From contig CAJKDY010000019.1 of the NCBI GenBank assembly GCA_905198835.1, positions 1-30,116 of the forward strand: a stretch of 30,116 bases of DNA, read 5' to 3'. Numbering within the stretch: position 1 is the stretch's first letter; each line of letters begins with the position of its first letter. The position numbers were made by a program, and so were the translations under genes. The notes beneath the pieces are model-generated. The model was given only the letters and a program-made list of their open reading frames with translations. It searched no databases and was not told the origin of the DNA. Shown piece by piece: positions 7,500-15,287 of the stretch. This DNA comes from an uncultured Eubacteriales bacterium (GTDB lineage Bacteria > Bacillota > Clostridia > Oscillospirales > Oscillospiraceae).

Positions 7500-8480
7500 A
7501 TGGTAAAGGAAGCGCTGCTGCGAGCCTTGGAGGGCCGCACGGAGCCTTTGTCCGGCGAGGTGTTGAGCCGGGAGCTGGGGGTGAGCCGGGCGGCGGTTTG
7601 GAAGGCAGTGACCACCCTGCGGAGCGAGGGCTACGCCATCGAGGCCCTGCCCACCCGGGGCTATCGGCTGCTGGAGGAGCCCGACCTGCTCCGGGGGGAG
7701 CGGCTGGCCGACCCTAGCCGTGTGGTGGGCTGTGAAGTGGTTTGCCTTGACAGTGTGGACTCCACCAACGACGAACTCAAGCGCCGGGCCATCCAGGGTG
7801 CGCCCACGGGGGTGGCGGTGACGGCGGAGGTCCAGACTGGAGGAAAAGGCCGCCGGGGCCGGTCCTTTCAGTCTCTGGCAGGGAAGGGACTGTATCTGTC
7901 CGTTTTACTGCGCCCTCAGGTCCCCTTGGAGCAGGTGAGCCAGCTGACCGCCTGGACGGCCATCGCCGTTTGCCGGGCAGTAGAGGGACTTTGCTCCGCA
8001 AAGCCCAGTATAAAATGGCCCAACGATGTGCTGGTGGATGGGAAAAAGCTCTGCGGCATCCTCACCGAGCTGGGGGTGGAGGCGGAGACCGGGGCGCTGA
8101 GCTACGTGGTGGTGGGCATGGGCACCAACCTGTCCCAGACTGCCGCCGATTTTGGCCCAGAACTAGCGGACAAGGCCGTGTCCCTGGCCATGCTGGGGGC
8201 GGAGGTCCGCCGGGCCGACCTGGCCCGGGCGCTGCTCGGCGAGCTGGACGCCATGAATGCCGCCTTCCCCGATGGACGGGAGGGATACCTGGCCGAATAC
8301 CGCCGCCGGTGCGTCACCCTGGGCCGGGAGATCAAGCTGGTCCGTCCCCAGGGAGAGACCGTCGCCACCGCATTGGATGTGGACGACGATTTTTCGCTCC
8401 TGGTCCGGCTTCCCGACGGGACCGAGGGGCGGATAGCCTCGGGGGAGGTGTCGGTCCGGGGCCTTTTGGGATATCAATGA
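7500..8480 (+). CDS. birA: BirA, biotin protein ligase and biotin-operon repressor
   Basis: A group II (bifunctional) BirA of 326 residues. It activates biotin with ATP to biotinyl-AMP, transfers it to carrier proteins such as AccB or pyruvate carboxylase, and as the holo-repressor binds biotin operators. An N-terminal winged helix-turn-helix covers residues ~15-57 (SGEVLSRELGVSRAAVWKAV and the TRGYRL wing). The ligase domain has DSTND (87-91), the biotinyl-AMP loop GGKGRRGRSF (114-123), KWPNDV and GMGTNL. A small C-terminal SH3-like domain follows. AAGGAGGG sets the ATG. With two matching operators in its own intergenic region, it is almost certainly a DNA-binding type. Confidence 0.96.
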   Translation: MVKEALLRALEGRTEPLSGEVLSRELGVSRAAVWKAVTTLRSEGYAIEALPTRGYRLLEEPDLLRGERLADPSRVVGCEVVCLDSVDSTNDELKRRAIQGAPTGVAVTAEVQTGGKGRRGRSFQSLAGKGLYLSVLLRPQVPLEQVSQLTAWTAIAVCRAVEGLCSAKPSIKWPNDVLVDGKKLCGILTELGVEAETGALSYVVVGMGTNLSQTAADFGPELADKAVSLAMLGAEVRRADLARALLGELDAMNAAFPDGREGYLAEYRRRCVTLGREIKLVRPQGETVATALDVDDDFSLLVRLPDGTEGRIASGEVSVRGLLGYQ

Positions 8481-8486
8481 GCGAAG

Positions 8487-8514
8487 AAAAACCCTCCGGC
8501 AACTGGCCGGAGGG
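8487..8514 (-). terminator. terminator of the small Gln/Asn-rich gene
   Basis: CCCTCCGGC (8492-8500), a 5-nt loop and GCCGGAGGG (8506-8514). The T-run is on the minus strand only (complement of 8487-8491), so it mainly stops leftward transcription from 8696. On the plus strand it can act as a stem at the birA 3' end. Confidence 0.75.
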
Positions 8515-8546
8515 CAAAGGGTGGGTACGTTTGGTCGAAGCGCTTT

Positions 8547-8696
8547 TTACTTGCGGTCGGTAGGATCGCTCTGGCGCTTCTTGTTCTCGGGGTCCTGCTG
8601 GTTCTTGCGGTTGCTGGGGCAGGACTGGTTCTGGGGCTGATTCTGGTTACGGTTCTGACTGTTGCTGGGATTCTGGTTCTGGTTCTGGTTGGACAT
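8547..8696 (-). CDS. small Gln/Asn-rich hydrophilic protein (49 aa)
   Basis: A 49-codon gene starting MSNQNQNQNP and ending in a basic KKRQSDPTDRK tail. It is almost wholly Asn, Gln, Ser, Pro, Lys and Arg, with one Cys and no hydrophobic core, so it is predicted to be disordered. It is supported as real by a good Shine-Dalgarno (GAGGTGA, about 7 nt before the ATG), a downstream terminator facing the right way, and a sigma-F/G-like promoter at the expected distance. Its composition recalls small spore-core or coat proteins (for example gamma-type SASP, also Gln/Asn-rich), but no diagnostic motif is present. Function unknown; a spore role is inference. Confidence 0.7.
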   Translation of the reverse strand: MSNQNQNQNPSNSQNRNQNQPQNQSCPSNRKNQQDPENKKRQSDPTDRK

Positions 8697-8722
8697 CTCT
8701 ATTCACCTCGATTCCATGTCCC

Positions 8723-8751
8723 TAGTGTGCGCTGGGTGGCCGGCTTTATGC
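8723..8751 (-). promoter_or_regulatory. possible sporulation-sigma (sigma-G/F-like) promoter
   Basis: On the minus strand GCATA (complement of 8747-8751), 17 nt, then CACACTA (complement of 8723-8729). The sigma-G consensus is roughly GnATA-N17/18-CATnnTA, so the -10 has one mismatch. It would start transcription about 20 nt before the ATG at 8696. No convincing sigma-A promoter is seen. Confidence 0.35.
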
Positions 8752-8798
8752 CTGTTGGAAAATTTTTTTCAAAAAAGACTACCCATTTGCCACAAGAT

Positions 8799-8807
8799 AT
8801 GGTATAC
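8799..8807 (+). promoter_or_regulatory. nrdR extended -10 promoter
   Basis: TGgTATACT in the context ATATGGTATACTG, about 55 nt before the nrdR start. No -35 is well placed, so it relies on the extended -10. No NrdR box was recognised. Confidence 0.5.
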
Positions 8808-8857
8808 TGCCCTTAGCGATTTACATAATACCGTTTCGGAAAGAGGAGCGATGTCCT

Positions 8858-9313
8858 GTGAAGTGTCCCTATTGCGCCAACCCCGAGAGCAAGGTGGTGG
8901 ACTCCCGGCCCGCCGACGAGGGCGCCAGTATCCGCCGCCGGAGAGAATGCCTGGTGTGCCACAAGCGCTTTACCACCTATGAGACCATCGAGAGCGTGCC
9001 GCTGGTGGTTATCAAAAAGGACGGCTCCCGCCAGGCCTTTGACCGCAACAAGCTGCTGGGCAGTATGCTCAAGAGCTGCGAGAAGCGCTCGGTGTCCCTG
9101 GGTACCCTGGAGAATATCGTCAGCGAGATCGAGCAGAAGCTCCAAAACGATATGGAGCGCGAAGTCACCACCGTCCACATCGGCAACATGGTCATGGAAA
9201 AGCTCAAGCAGGTGGACGAGGTGGCTTATGTCCGCTTTGCCTCGGTCTACCGCCAGTTCAAGGACATCAACACCTTTATGACCGAGCTTGGCAAGCTGCT
9301 GGACGAGAAGTAA
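8858..9313 (+). CDS. nrdR: transcriptional repressor NrdR
   Basis: NrdR, 151 residues, the ATP/dATP-sensing repressor of ribonucleotide reductase genes. The N-terminal zinc ribbon has Cys3, Cys6, Cys31 and Cys34 (MKCPYC...CLVC). The SRPADEGASIRRRRECL segment and an ATP-cone domain (about residues 49-139, VIKKDGSRQAFDRNKLL) follow. The start is GTG at 8858, preceded by AGAGGAG at 8842-8848. A nearby ATG at 8851 is in another frame. The length is the family norm (150-160). It stands alone here, without nrd genes, as often happens. Confidence 0.96.
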   Translation: MKCPYCANPESKVVDSRPADEGASIRRRRECLVCHKRFTTYETIESVPLVVIKKDGSRQAFDRNKLLGSMLKSCEKRSVSLGTLENIVSEIEQKLQNDMEREVTTVHIGNMVMEKLKQVDEVAYVRFASVYRQFKDINTFMTELGKLLDEK

Positions 9314-9329
9314 AAAAACGCATCCATTC

Positions 9330-9360
9330 AAACGGGCGAACCTGGTTCGCCCGTTTGTTT
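9330..9360 (+). terminator. nrdR terminator
   Basis: AAACGGGCGAAC (9330-9341), a CTG loop and the exact complement (9345-9356), followed by GTTTTGC. Confidence 0.88.
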
Positions 9361-9370
9361 TGCATATTTG

Positions 9371-9406
9371 CATGTATATTCATTCAATAGTGAATAATAT
9401 ACAGTT
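9371..9406. promoter_or_regulatory. putative ArgR/AhrC operator (tandem ARG boxes)
   Basis: Bases 9371-9388 (CATGTATATTCATTCAAT) match the B. subtilis AhrC box CATGAATAAAAATTCAAG at 13 of 18 positions. A second, weaker box with TGAATAATATACA follows directly (9389-9406). Together they form a near-palindrome around 9386. The pair lies about 60 bp upstream of the argG -35, which is far for simple repression. No argR/ahrC gene is in the window. Confidence 0.5.
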
Positions 9407-9466
9407 TATTGTGGAATATCACCAGTGAAATTGGAATTACCGAGAATATTTATGCGAGTTGAACCC

Positions 9467-9495
9467 TTGCATTTTTCCACTGGGCATGGTACAAT
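9467..9495 (+). promoter_or_regulatory. argG operon promoter
   Basis: TTGCAT (9467-9472), a 17-nt spacer and an extended -10, TGgTACAAT (9487-9495). The predicted start near 9502 falls in a hairpin: TTTACTTAGC (9499-9508) pairs with GCTTAGTAAA (9524-9533) with one mismatch. Confidence 0.75.
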
Positions 9496-9584
9496 AGCTT
9501 TACTTAGCGAGCGCGGAGCGGGAGCTTAGTAAAACTTGTGCCTATGGCAGACTATGGACAAACCCACAAATGGAGGTCATCAAC

Positions 9585-10808
9585 ATGGCAGACAAGCAGA
9601 TCAAAAAGGTCGTTCTGGCCTATTCGGGCGGCCTGGATACATCTATCATCATTCCCTGGCTGAAGGAGAATTACAACGATCCCGAGATCATCGCCGTCTC
9701 CGGCGACGTGGGCCAGGGCACCGAGCTGGACGGCTTGGAGGAGAAGGCCATCAAGACCGGCGCTTCCAAGCTCTATGTGGAGGATCTGACCGACGTGATG
9801 GTGGACGAGGTCATCATCCCCTCTATGCAGATGGGGGCCAAGTATGAGGACTACCTGCTGGGCACCGCCTTCGCCCGGCCCGTCATCGCCCGGCGGCTGG
9901 TGGAGATCGCCCTGAAGGAGGGCGCCGACGCCATCTGTCACGGTTGCACCGGCAAGGGCAACGACCAGGTCCGCTTTGAGCTGGCCATCAAGCGCTACGC
10001 CCCGGGCATGAAGATCATCGCCCCTTGGCGGGAGTGGAGCATCAAGGGCCGGGACGAGGAGATCGACTATGCCGAGGCCCACGGCGTGCCTCTGAAGATC
10101 AGCCGGGAGACCAACTACTCCAAGGATAAGAACCTCTGGCACCTCTCCCATGAGGGCCTGGACCTGGAGGACCCGGCCAACGAGCCCCTCTACGACAAGC
10201 CCGGCTTTTTGGAGATGGGGGTCAGCCCCATCCAGGCCCCCGACAAGGCCACTTATGTGACCATCGACTTTGAAAAGGGCTGGCCCGTGGCGGTGGACGG
10301 CGTGAAGATGAAGGCCAGCGACGTCATCCGCAAGCTCAACGAGCTGGGCGGGGCCAATGGCATCGGGTTGCTGGACATCGTGGAGAACCGTCTGGTGGGC
10401 ATGAAGGACCGGGGCGTCTACGAGACCCCCGGCGGCACCATCCTCTACCGGGCCCATGAGGTGCTGGAGATGATCACCCTGGACAAGGACACCGCCCACA
10501 TGAAGAGCAAGCTGGCGGTGGACTTCGCCGATCTGGTCTACAACGGCAAGTGGTTCACGCCTCTCCGGGAGGCTCTCAGCGCCTTCGCCACCGACACCCA
10601 AAAGCACGTCACCGGGCAGGTGAAGCTCAAGCTCTACAAGGGCAACATCATCACCGCCGCTGTGACTTCTCCCGAGACCCTCTACTCCGAGGATCTTGTG
10701 ACCTTTGAGGAGAGCGACTACGACCAGAAGGACTCCCAGGGCTTTATCAACCTCTGGGGTCTGCCCGATACGGTCCAGGCGCTGCGGGAGCAGGGCAAAC
10801 TCAAGTAA
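9585..10808 (+). CDS. argG: argininosuccinate synthase
   Basis: ArgG, 407 residues, joins citrulline and aspartate with ATP to give argininosuccinate, the first gene of the arginine operon. The ATP-pyrophosphatase P-loop AYSGGLDTS is at residues 12-20. Further family segments are ATSG-equivalent GDVGQGTE, HGCTGKGNDQVRFEL, and the substrate region ISRETNYSKDKNLWHLSHEG. GGAGG at 9573-9577 sets the ATG at 9585; an upstream in-frame ATG (9570) overlaps that ribosome site and is rejected. A small hairpin (AAGGCGGC/GCCGCCTT, 10823-10848) without a T-run lies between it and argH and may tune downstream expression. Confidence 0.97.
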   Translation: MADKQIKKVVLAYSGGLDTSIIIPWLKENYNDPEIIAVSGDVGQGTELDGLEEKAIKTGASKLYVEDLTDVMVDEVIIPSMQMGAKYEDYLLGTAFARPVIARRLVEIALKEGADAICHGCTGKGNDQVRFELAIKRYAPGMKIIAPWREWSIKGRDEEIDYAEAHGVPLKISRETNYSKDKNLWHLSHEGLDLEDPANEPLYDKPGFLEMGVSPIQAPDKATYVTIDFEKGWPVAVDGVKMKASDVIRKLNELGGANGIGLLDIVENRLVGMKDRGVYETPGGTILYRAHEVLEMITLDKDTAHMKSKLAVDFADLVYNGKWFTPLREALSAFATDTQKHVTGQVKLKLYKGNIITAAVTSPETLYSEDLVTFEESDYDQKDSQGFINLWGLPDTVQALREQGKLK

Positions 10809-10873
10809 AAACTACGGGACACAAGGCGGCGGCCAAGGTTGCCGCCTTTCCCGCTATCTAAGGAGCGATCACC

Positions 10874-12262
10874 ATGAAACTCTGGGCAGGTCGGTTCCAG
10901 AAGGAGACCGACACCCTGGTCAACGACTTTAACTCCTCCATCTCCTTTGACGCCCGGCTCTACCAGCAGGACATCCGGGGCTCTATTGCCCACGCCACCA
11001 TGCTGGGCAAGCAGGGCATCATCGAGGAACATGAGGCTGAGAAGATCATCGACGGCTTGAAGACCATCCTCCGGGACATCGAAGCGGGAACCGCCGAGCT
11101 GACGGAGGATTCTGAGGACATCCACATGAACGTGGAGCGGCTCCTCACTGAGCGCATTGGCGACACCGGCAAGCGCCTCCATACCGGACGGTCCCGCAAT
11201 GACCAGGTGGCGGTGGACTTCCGGCTGTTTGTGAAGGACGCCATTCCCGGCATTGTGAAAAACGTGCTGGACCTGGAGGATGTTTTGCTGAAAAAAGCAC
11301 GGGAGAACGTGGACACCGTCATGCCCGGTTACACCCATATGCAGCGGGCCCAGCCCACCACCTTTGCCCATGTGCTCATGGCCTACGCCAATATGTTCCG
11401 CCGGGACGTGACGAGGCTGGAGGACTGCCGGGAGCGTCTGGACGAGAGCCCCTTAGGCGCGGGAGCTTTAGCTACGTCCACCTATCCGGTGGACCGCTTT
11501 GAGACCGCCAGCCTGCTGGGCTTTGCCAAGCCGATGGACAACTCCATGGACGCCGTCTCCGACCGGGATTTTGCGTTGGAGCTTTTGAGCGGGCTGTCTA
11601 TTCTGATGATGCATTTGTCCCGGTTCGCCGAGGAGATCATCCTCTGGTGCTCCTGGGAGTTCAAGTTTGCCGAGCTGGACGACGCCTATTCCACGGGCTC
11701 GTCCATCATGCCCCAGAAGAAGAACCCCGACGTGGCCGAGCTGGTCCGGGGCAAGACCGGGCGGGTCTATGGTGACCTCATCACCCTTTTGACGGTGATG
11801 AAGGGCCTTCCCTTGGCCTACAACAAGGATATGCAGGAGGACAAGGAACCCGTCTTTGACGCCATCGACACGGTGAACCTCTGTCTGCCTGTCTTTGCCG
11901 CCATGGTGGACACCATGACCATCCTGCCCCGGAACATGGAGCGGGCGGCCCAGGTGGGCTTTATCAACGCTACCGACTGCGCCGACTACCTGGTGAAGAA
12001 GGGCCTGCCGTTCCGGGATGCCTATATGATCGTAGGGCGGCTTGTCAATATGTGCACCAAGAGCGGCGACACTCTGGACACCCTGACGCTGCGGGACTTC
12101 CGCTCCATCTCCAAGCTCTTCGACGCCGACGTTTACCAGGCCCTCCAGCTGCGCACCTGCGTCAACCAGCGCAAGGTCTACGGCGGGCCCAGCCGCGAGA
12201 GCGTGGAAAAGCAGATCGCCAACATGGAGTCCTTTGTAAAGGAGCATCGTCTTGAAGCCTAA
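10874..12262 (+). CDS. argH: argininosuccinate lyase
   Basis: ArgH, 462 residues, cleaves argininosuccinate to arginine and fumarate. It belongs to the fumarase/aspartase superfamily. The signature GSSIMPQKKNPD is at residues 275-286 and holds the catalytic Ser loop; the His of GYTHMQRAQP is near residue 155; the N-terminus KLWAGRF is typical. The ATG follows AAGGAG. Its last 11 nt overlap the argC start, indicating translational coupling. Confidence 0.97.
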   Translation: MKLWAGRFQKETDTLVNDFNSSISFDARLYQQDIRGSIAHATMLGKQGIIEEHEAEKIIDGLKTILRDIEAGTAELTEDSEDIHMNVERLLTERIGDTGKRLHTGRSRNDQVAVDFRLFVKDAIPGIVKNVLDLEDVLLKKARENVDTVMPGYTHMQRAQPTTFAHVLMAYANMFRRDVTRLEDCRERLDESPLGAGALATSTYPVDRFETASLLGFAKPMDNSMDAVSDRDFALELLSGLSILMMHLSRFAEEIILWCSWEFKFAELDDAYSTGSSIMPQKKNPDVAELVRGKTGRVYGDLITLLTVMKGLPLAYNKDMQEDKEPVFDAIDTVNLCLPVFAAMVDTMTILPRNMERAAQVGFINATDCADYLVKKGLPFRDAYMIVGRLVNMCTKSGDTLDTLTLRDFRSISKLFDADVYQALQLRTCVNQRKVYGGPSRESVEKQIANMESFVKEHRLEA

Positions 12263-13166
12263 GGTATACATCGACGGCCAGGCCGGGACCACCGGCCTGC
12301 AGATCTATGACCGCCTGAGCGGCAGGGAGGACCTGACGCTGCTGACCATCGACCCGGACAAGCGCAAGGATCCCCAGGCCAGACGGGCGATGATGCGAGA
12401 GGCGGACCTGACCTTCTTCTGCCTGCCCGATGACGCCGCCCGGGAGGCGGCGGCGCTGGCGGAGGGGACCGGCACCCGGATCATCGACGCCTCCACCGCC
12501 CACCGCACTAGCCCGGGCTGGGTCTATGGCCTACCCGAACTCCATGGACGGCGTGAGCGGATCAAAACGGCCCAGCGCCTGGCCAACCCCGGCTGTTACG
12601 CCACCGGGGCCATCGCCCTGCTGCGGCCCTTGACGGACGCGGGGCTGCTGGCGGGAGACGCGGACGTGACCATCCACGCCCTGTCGGGCTACACCGGCGG
12701 CGGAAATAAGGCCATCGCCCAGTATGAAGCCCCGGACCGACCCGCCGAGCTGGACAGTCCCCGGCACTATGCCCTGGGCCTTGCCCACAAGCACATCCCC
12801 GAGATGATGAAAGAGGGTGGGCTGGAAAAGGCCCCCATCTTTTGTCCCATCATCTGCGACTTTCCCCAGGGCATGGCGGTGTGCCTGCCCCTCCACGACG
12901 TATCCCCTCAGGCGGTGGAGGCGTGCTACCGGGCCTACTATCAAGGCGAAAAGCTCATTACCGTCCGTCCCCTTCCGGAAAGCGGCTTTTTAGGAGCCAA
13001 TGACCGCTCGGGAAAGGACGATCTGGAGATCTTTGTCTCCGGCAAAGAGGGCCAGACCCTGGCGATCGCCCGGCTTGATAATCTGGGCAAGGGCGCGGCC
13101 GGGGCGGCGGTACAGAATATGAACATCATGCTGGGCTTTGACGAGTATACGGCCCTGGCATTGTAA
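12252..13166 (+). CDS. argC: N-acetyl-gamma-glutamyl-phosphate reductase, type 2 (short form)
   Basis: ArgC, 304 residues, reduces N-acetylglutamyl phosphate to the semialdehyde with NADPH. The N-terminus KPKVYIDGQAGTTGLQIYDRL and the short length are those of the type-2 subfamily (usually ~310 residues), not the ~345-residue type 1 of Bacillus. The catalytic Cys115 is in NPGCYATG, and the HALSGYTGGG and LGLAHKHIPEM segments agree. Translation starts at TTG (12252), with AAAGGAG inside the argH 3' end, so the two genes overlap by 11 nt. No in-frame ATG lies near enough to replace it. Confidence 0.95.
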   Translation: MKPKVYIDGQAGTTGLQIYDRLSGREDLTLLTIDPDKRKDPQARRAMMREADLTFFCLPDDAAREAAALAEGTGTRIIDASTAHRTSPGWVYGLPELHGRRERIKTAQRLANPGCYATGAIALLRPLTDAGLLAGDADVTIHALSGYTGGGNKAIAQYEAPDRPAELDSPRHYALGLAHKHIPEMMKEGGLEKAPIFCPIICDFPQGMAVCLPLHDVSPQAVEACYRAYYQGEKLITVRPLPESGFLGANDRSGKDDLEIFVSGKEGQTLAIARLDNLGKGAAGAAVQNMNIMLGFDEYTALAL

Positions 13167-13179
13167 GGAGGACGTAGCA

Positions 13180-14406
13180 ATGAAATTTATCGACGGCGGC
13201 GTGTGCGCCGCCAAGGGCTTTTCCGCCGGCGGGGTCCACTGCGGCGTGAAGGCGGGGAGCGACCCGGCCAAACGGGACCTGGCGATGATCCTGTCTGAGA
13301 CCGAGTGCCAGGCCGCGGCGGTCTACACCACCAACCGGGTCAAGGCCGCGCCCCTCTATATCACCATGGAGCATCTGGAGGAGGGGGTGTGCCGGGGCAT
13401 TATCGCTAACTCCGGCAACGCCAATGCCTGCGCCCCCAGGAGCCATGATAACGCCCTGGAGATGTGCACCATGGCGGCCACGGCCACGGGCTTGAAGCCC
13501 CAGGACTTCATTGTGGCCTCCACCGGCGTCATCGGTGTGGACATCGACCTGGCCCCCATCCAGGCGGGCCTGCCGGGCCTTGTGAAGGCCATGAGCGGTG
13601 ACGCCGCGGGCTCGGACGCCGCCGCCAACGCCATCATGACTACCGACACGGTGAAGAAGGAAGCGGCGGTGGAGTTTACACTTGGCGGCAAGAGCGTCCA
13701 TATGGGCGCCATCGCCAAGGGAAGCGGCATGATCCACCCCAACATGGGCACCATGCTCTGCTTTATCACCACCGACTGCGCCATTACAAGCGCCATGCTC
13801 CAGGAAGCTCTTCACACCGTGACCCGACGGACCTTCAACCGGGTCACGGTGGACGGCGATACCTCCACCAACGATATGTGCGCCGTGCTGGCCAGCGGCA
13901 TGGCAGGCAACGAGCAGATCGAGTGGGAGGACGAGGACTTTGAGACCTTCCAAAGCGCCCTGATGGAGCTTTGTACCCATCTGGCCCGCTCCATCGCCGG
14001 AGACGGCGAGGGAGCCTCCCGACTGGTGACCTGCACCGTCACCGACGCTCGCAACGAGGAGACTGCTGAGCGCCTTGCCAAGGCGGTGGTGAGTTCCTCC
14101 CTGGTGAAGGCCGCCATGTTCGGGGCTGACGCCAACTGGGGCCGGGTCCTCTGCGCCATGGGCTATTCCAAGGCGCCCTTCCGGCCCGAGTATGTGGACG
14201 TGTCCTTTGCCTCCGCAGCCGGAGAGATCGCCGTTTGCAAGGACGGCGCGGGCCTTCGCTTTGACGAGGACAAGGCCAAGGAGATCCTGACCCAGGACGA
14301 GGTGATCATCCGGGTGGACCTCCACGAAGGGGATGCCGCTGCTACCTGCTGGGGCTGCGACCTGACCTACGACTACGTCAAGATCAACGGCGACTACAGA
14401 ACATAA
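13180..14406 (+). CDS. argJ: glutamate N-acetyltransferase / ornithine acetyltransferase
   Basis: ArgJ, 408 residues, moves the acetyl group from N-acetylornithine to glutamate, recycling it; some members also use acetyl-CoA. It is made as a precursor that cuts itself before a Thr. The cleavage region KGSGMIHPNMGTML places Thr191 as the nucleophile, with Gly190 where most family members have Ala. The TVDGDTSTND motif and the C-terminal GCDLTYDYVKINGDYRT are present. AAGGAGG sets the ATG at 13180; an in-frame ATG at 13138 lies inside argC and is rejected. Whether it is mono- or bifunctional cannot be read from the sequence. Confidence 0.96.
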   Translation: MKFIDGGVCAAKGFSAGGVHCGVKAGSDPAKRDLAMILSETECQAAAVYTTNRVKAAPLYITMEHLEEGVCRGIIANSGNANACAPRSHDNALEMCTMAATATGLKPQDFIVASTGVIGVDIDLAPIQAGLPGLVKAMSGDAAGSDAAANAIMTTDTVKKEAAVEFTLGGKSVHMGAIAKGSGMIHPNMGTMLCFITTDCAITSAMLQEALHTVTRRTFNRVTVDGDTSTNDMCAVLASGMAGNEQIEWEDEDFETFQSALMELCTHLARSIAGDGEGASRLVTCTVTDARNEETAERLAKAVVSSSLVKAAMFGADANWGRVLCAMGYSKAPFRPEYVDVSFASAAGEIAVCKDGAGLRFDEDKAKEILTQDEVIIRVDLHEGDAAATCWGCDLTYDYVKINGDYRT

Positions 14407-14419
14407 GAGGGTGAACCCA

Positions 14420-15274
14420 ATGCCTTTTTCCTATGCGGACCGGGCCCAGGTATTGATCGAGGCCCTGCCCTATATCCAGAGCTTTGCCGGCCAGACGGTG
14501 GTGGTGAAGTACGGCGGCAACGCCATGGTGTCCGAGGAACTCCGCTCGGCGGTGATCTCGGATATCATCTTGCTGCGTCTCATCGGCATCCGTGTGGTGG
14601 TGGTCCACGGCGGCGGGCCGGAGATCTCGGCGATGCTCAAGAAGATCGGCAAGGAGAGCAAATTTGTGGACGGCCTTCGCTACACCGACCAGGAGACCAT
14701 GGATATCGTCCAGCAGGTGCTGTGCGGCAAGGTCAATAAGGATCTGGTAGCCATTTTGAATCGCACCGGTGGCCGGGCCGTGGGCCTTTGCGGTATGGAT
14801 GGCGGGCTCTTCCAGGCCCGGAAGCTGGATGAAAAGTACGGCCTAGTGGGGGAGATCACCCAGGTGGATCCCCGGCCTGTAGAGGATAGCGTGAACGCCG
14901 GGTATATCCCGGTGGTATCCACCGTGGCCCAGGGCACCGACGGCGAGACCGCCTACAACATCAACGCCGACACCGCCGCCGCCAAGCTGGCCATCGCCCT
15001 GGGCGCGGAAAAGCTCATTTTGCTCACCGACGTCCGGGGCCTGCTGCGGGACCCCCACGACGAGGAGACCCTGATCCCGGTGGTCCATCCCTCCGACGTG
15101 CCGGGCTTGGTCAAGGACGGGGTCATCCAGGGGGGCATGATCCCCAAAGTGGACTGCTGCGTGGAGGCTGTCCGCTCCGGGGTCCGGCGGGCCCACATTC
15201 TGGACGGGCGTATCCCTCACTCCATTTTGATCGAGATGCTGTCCAACGCCGGTGTGGGCACCATGATCCTATAA
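14420..15274 (+). CDS. argB: acetylglutamate kinase (arginine-sensitive type)
   Basis: ArgB, 284 residues, phosphorylates N-acetylglutamate. The amino-acid-kinase core shows VVVKYGGNAM (residues ~27-36), VVVHGGGPEI, GLCGMDGG and the C-terminal INADTAAAKLA. The N-terminal helix DRAQVLIEALPYIQSF is present. In known NAGKs this helix builds the hexamer and the arginine-inhibition site, and it is missing in the insensitive E. coli enzyme, so feedback inhibition by arginine is expected. A GTG at 14411 overlaps the Shine-Dalgarno; the ATG at 14420 is properly spaced and preferred. Confidence 0.96.
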   Translation: MPFSYADRAQVLIEALPYIQSFAGQTVVVKYGGNAMVSEELRSAVISDIILLRLIGIRVVVVHGGGPEISAMLKKIGKESKFVDGLRYTDQETMDIVQQVLCGKVNKDLVAILNRTGGRAVGLCGMDGGLFQARKLDEKYGLVGEITQVDPRPVEDSVNAGYIPVVSTVAQGTDGETAYNINADTAAAKLAIALGAEKLILLTDVRGLLRDPHDEETLIPVVHPSDVPGLVKDGVIQGGMIPKVDCCVEAVRSGVRRAHILDGRIPHSILIEMLSNAGVGTMIL

Positions 15275-15287
15275 GGGGGCAGGAGCT

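Noticed and set aside
10823..10849. Terminator between argG and argH
   Set aside because: The AAGGCGGC/GCCGCCTT hairpin has a 10-nt loop and no T-run, so it is at most an attenuating or processing stem.
13126..14325. 399-codon minus-strand open frame across argJ
   Set aside because: Antisense shadow of argJ, with Gly/His/Val-rich filler and no motif.
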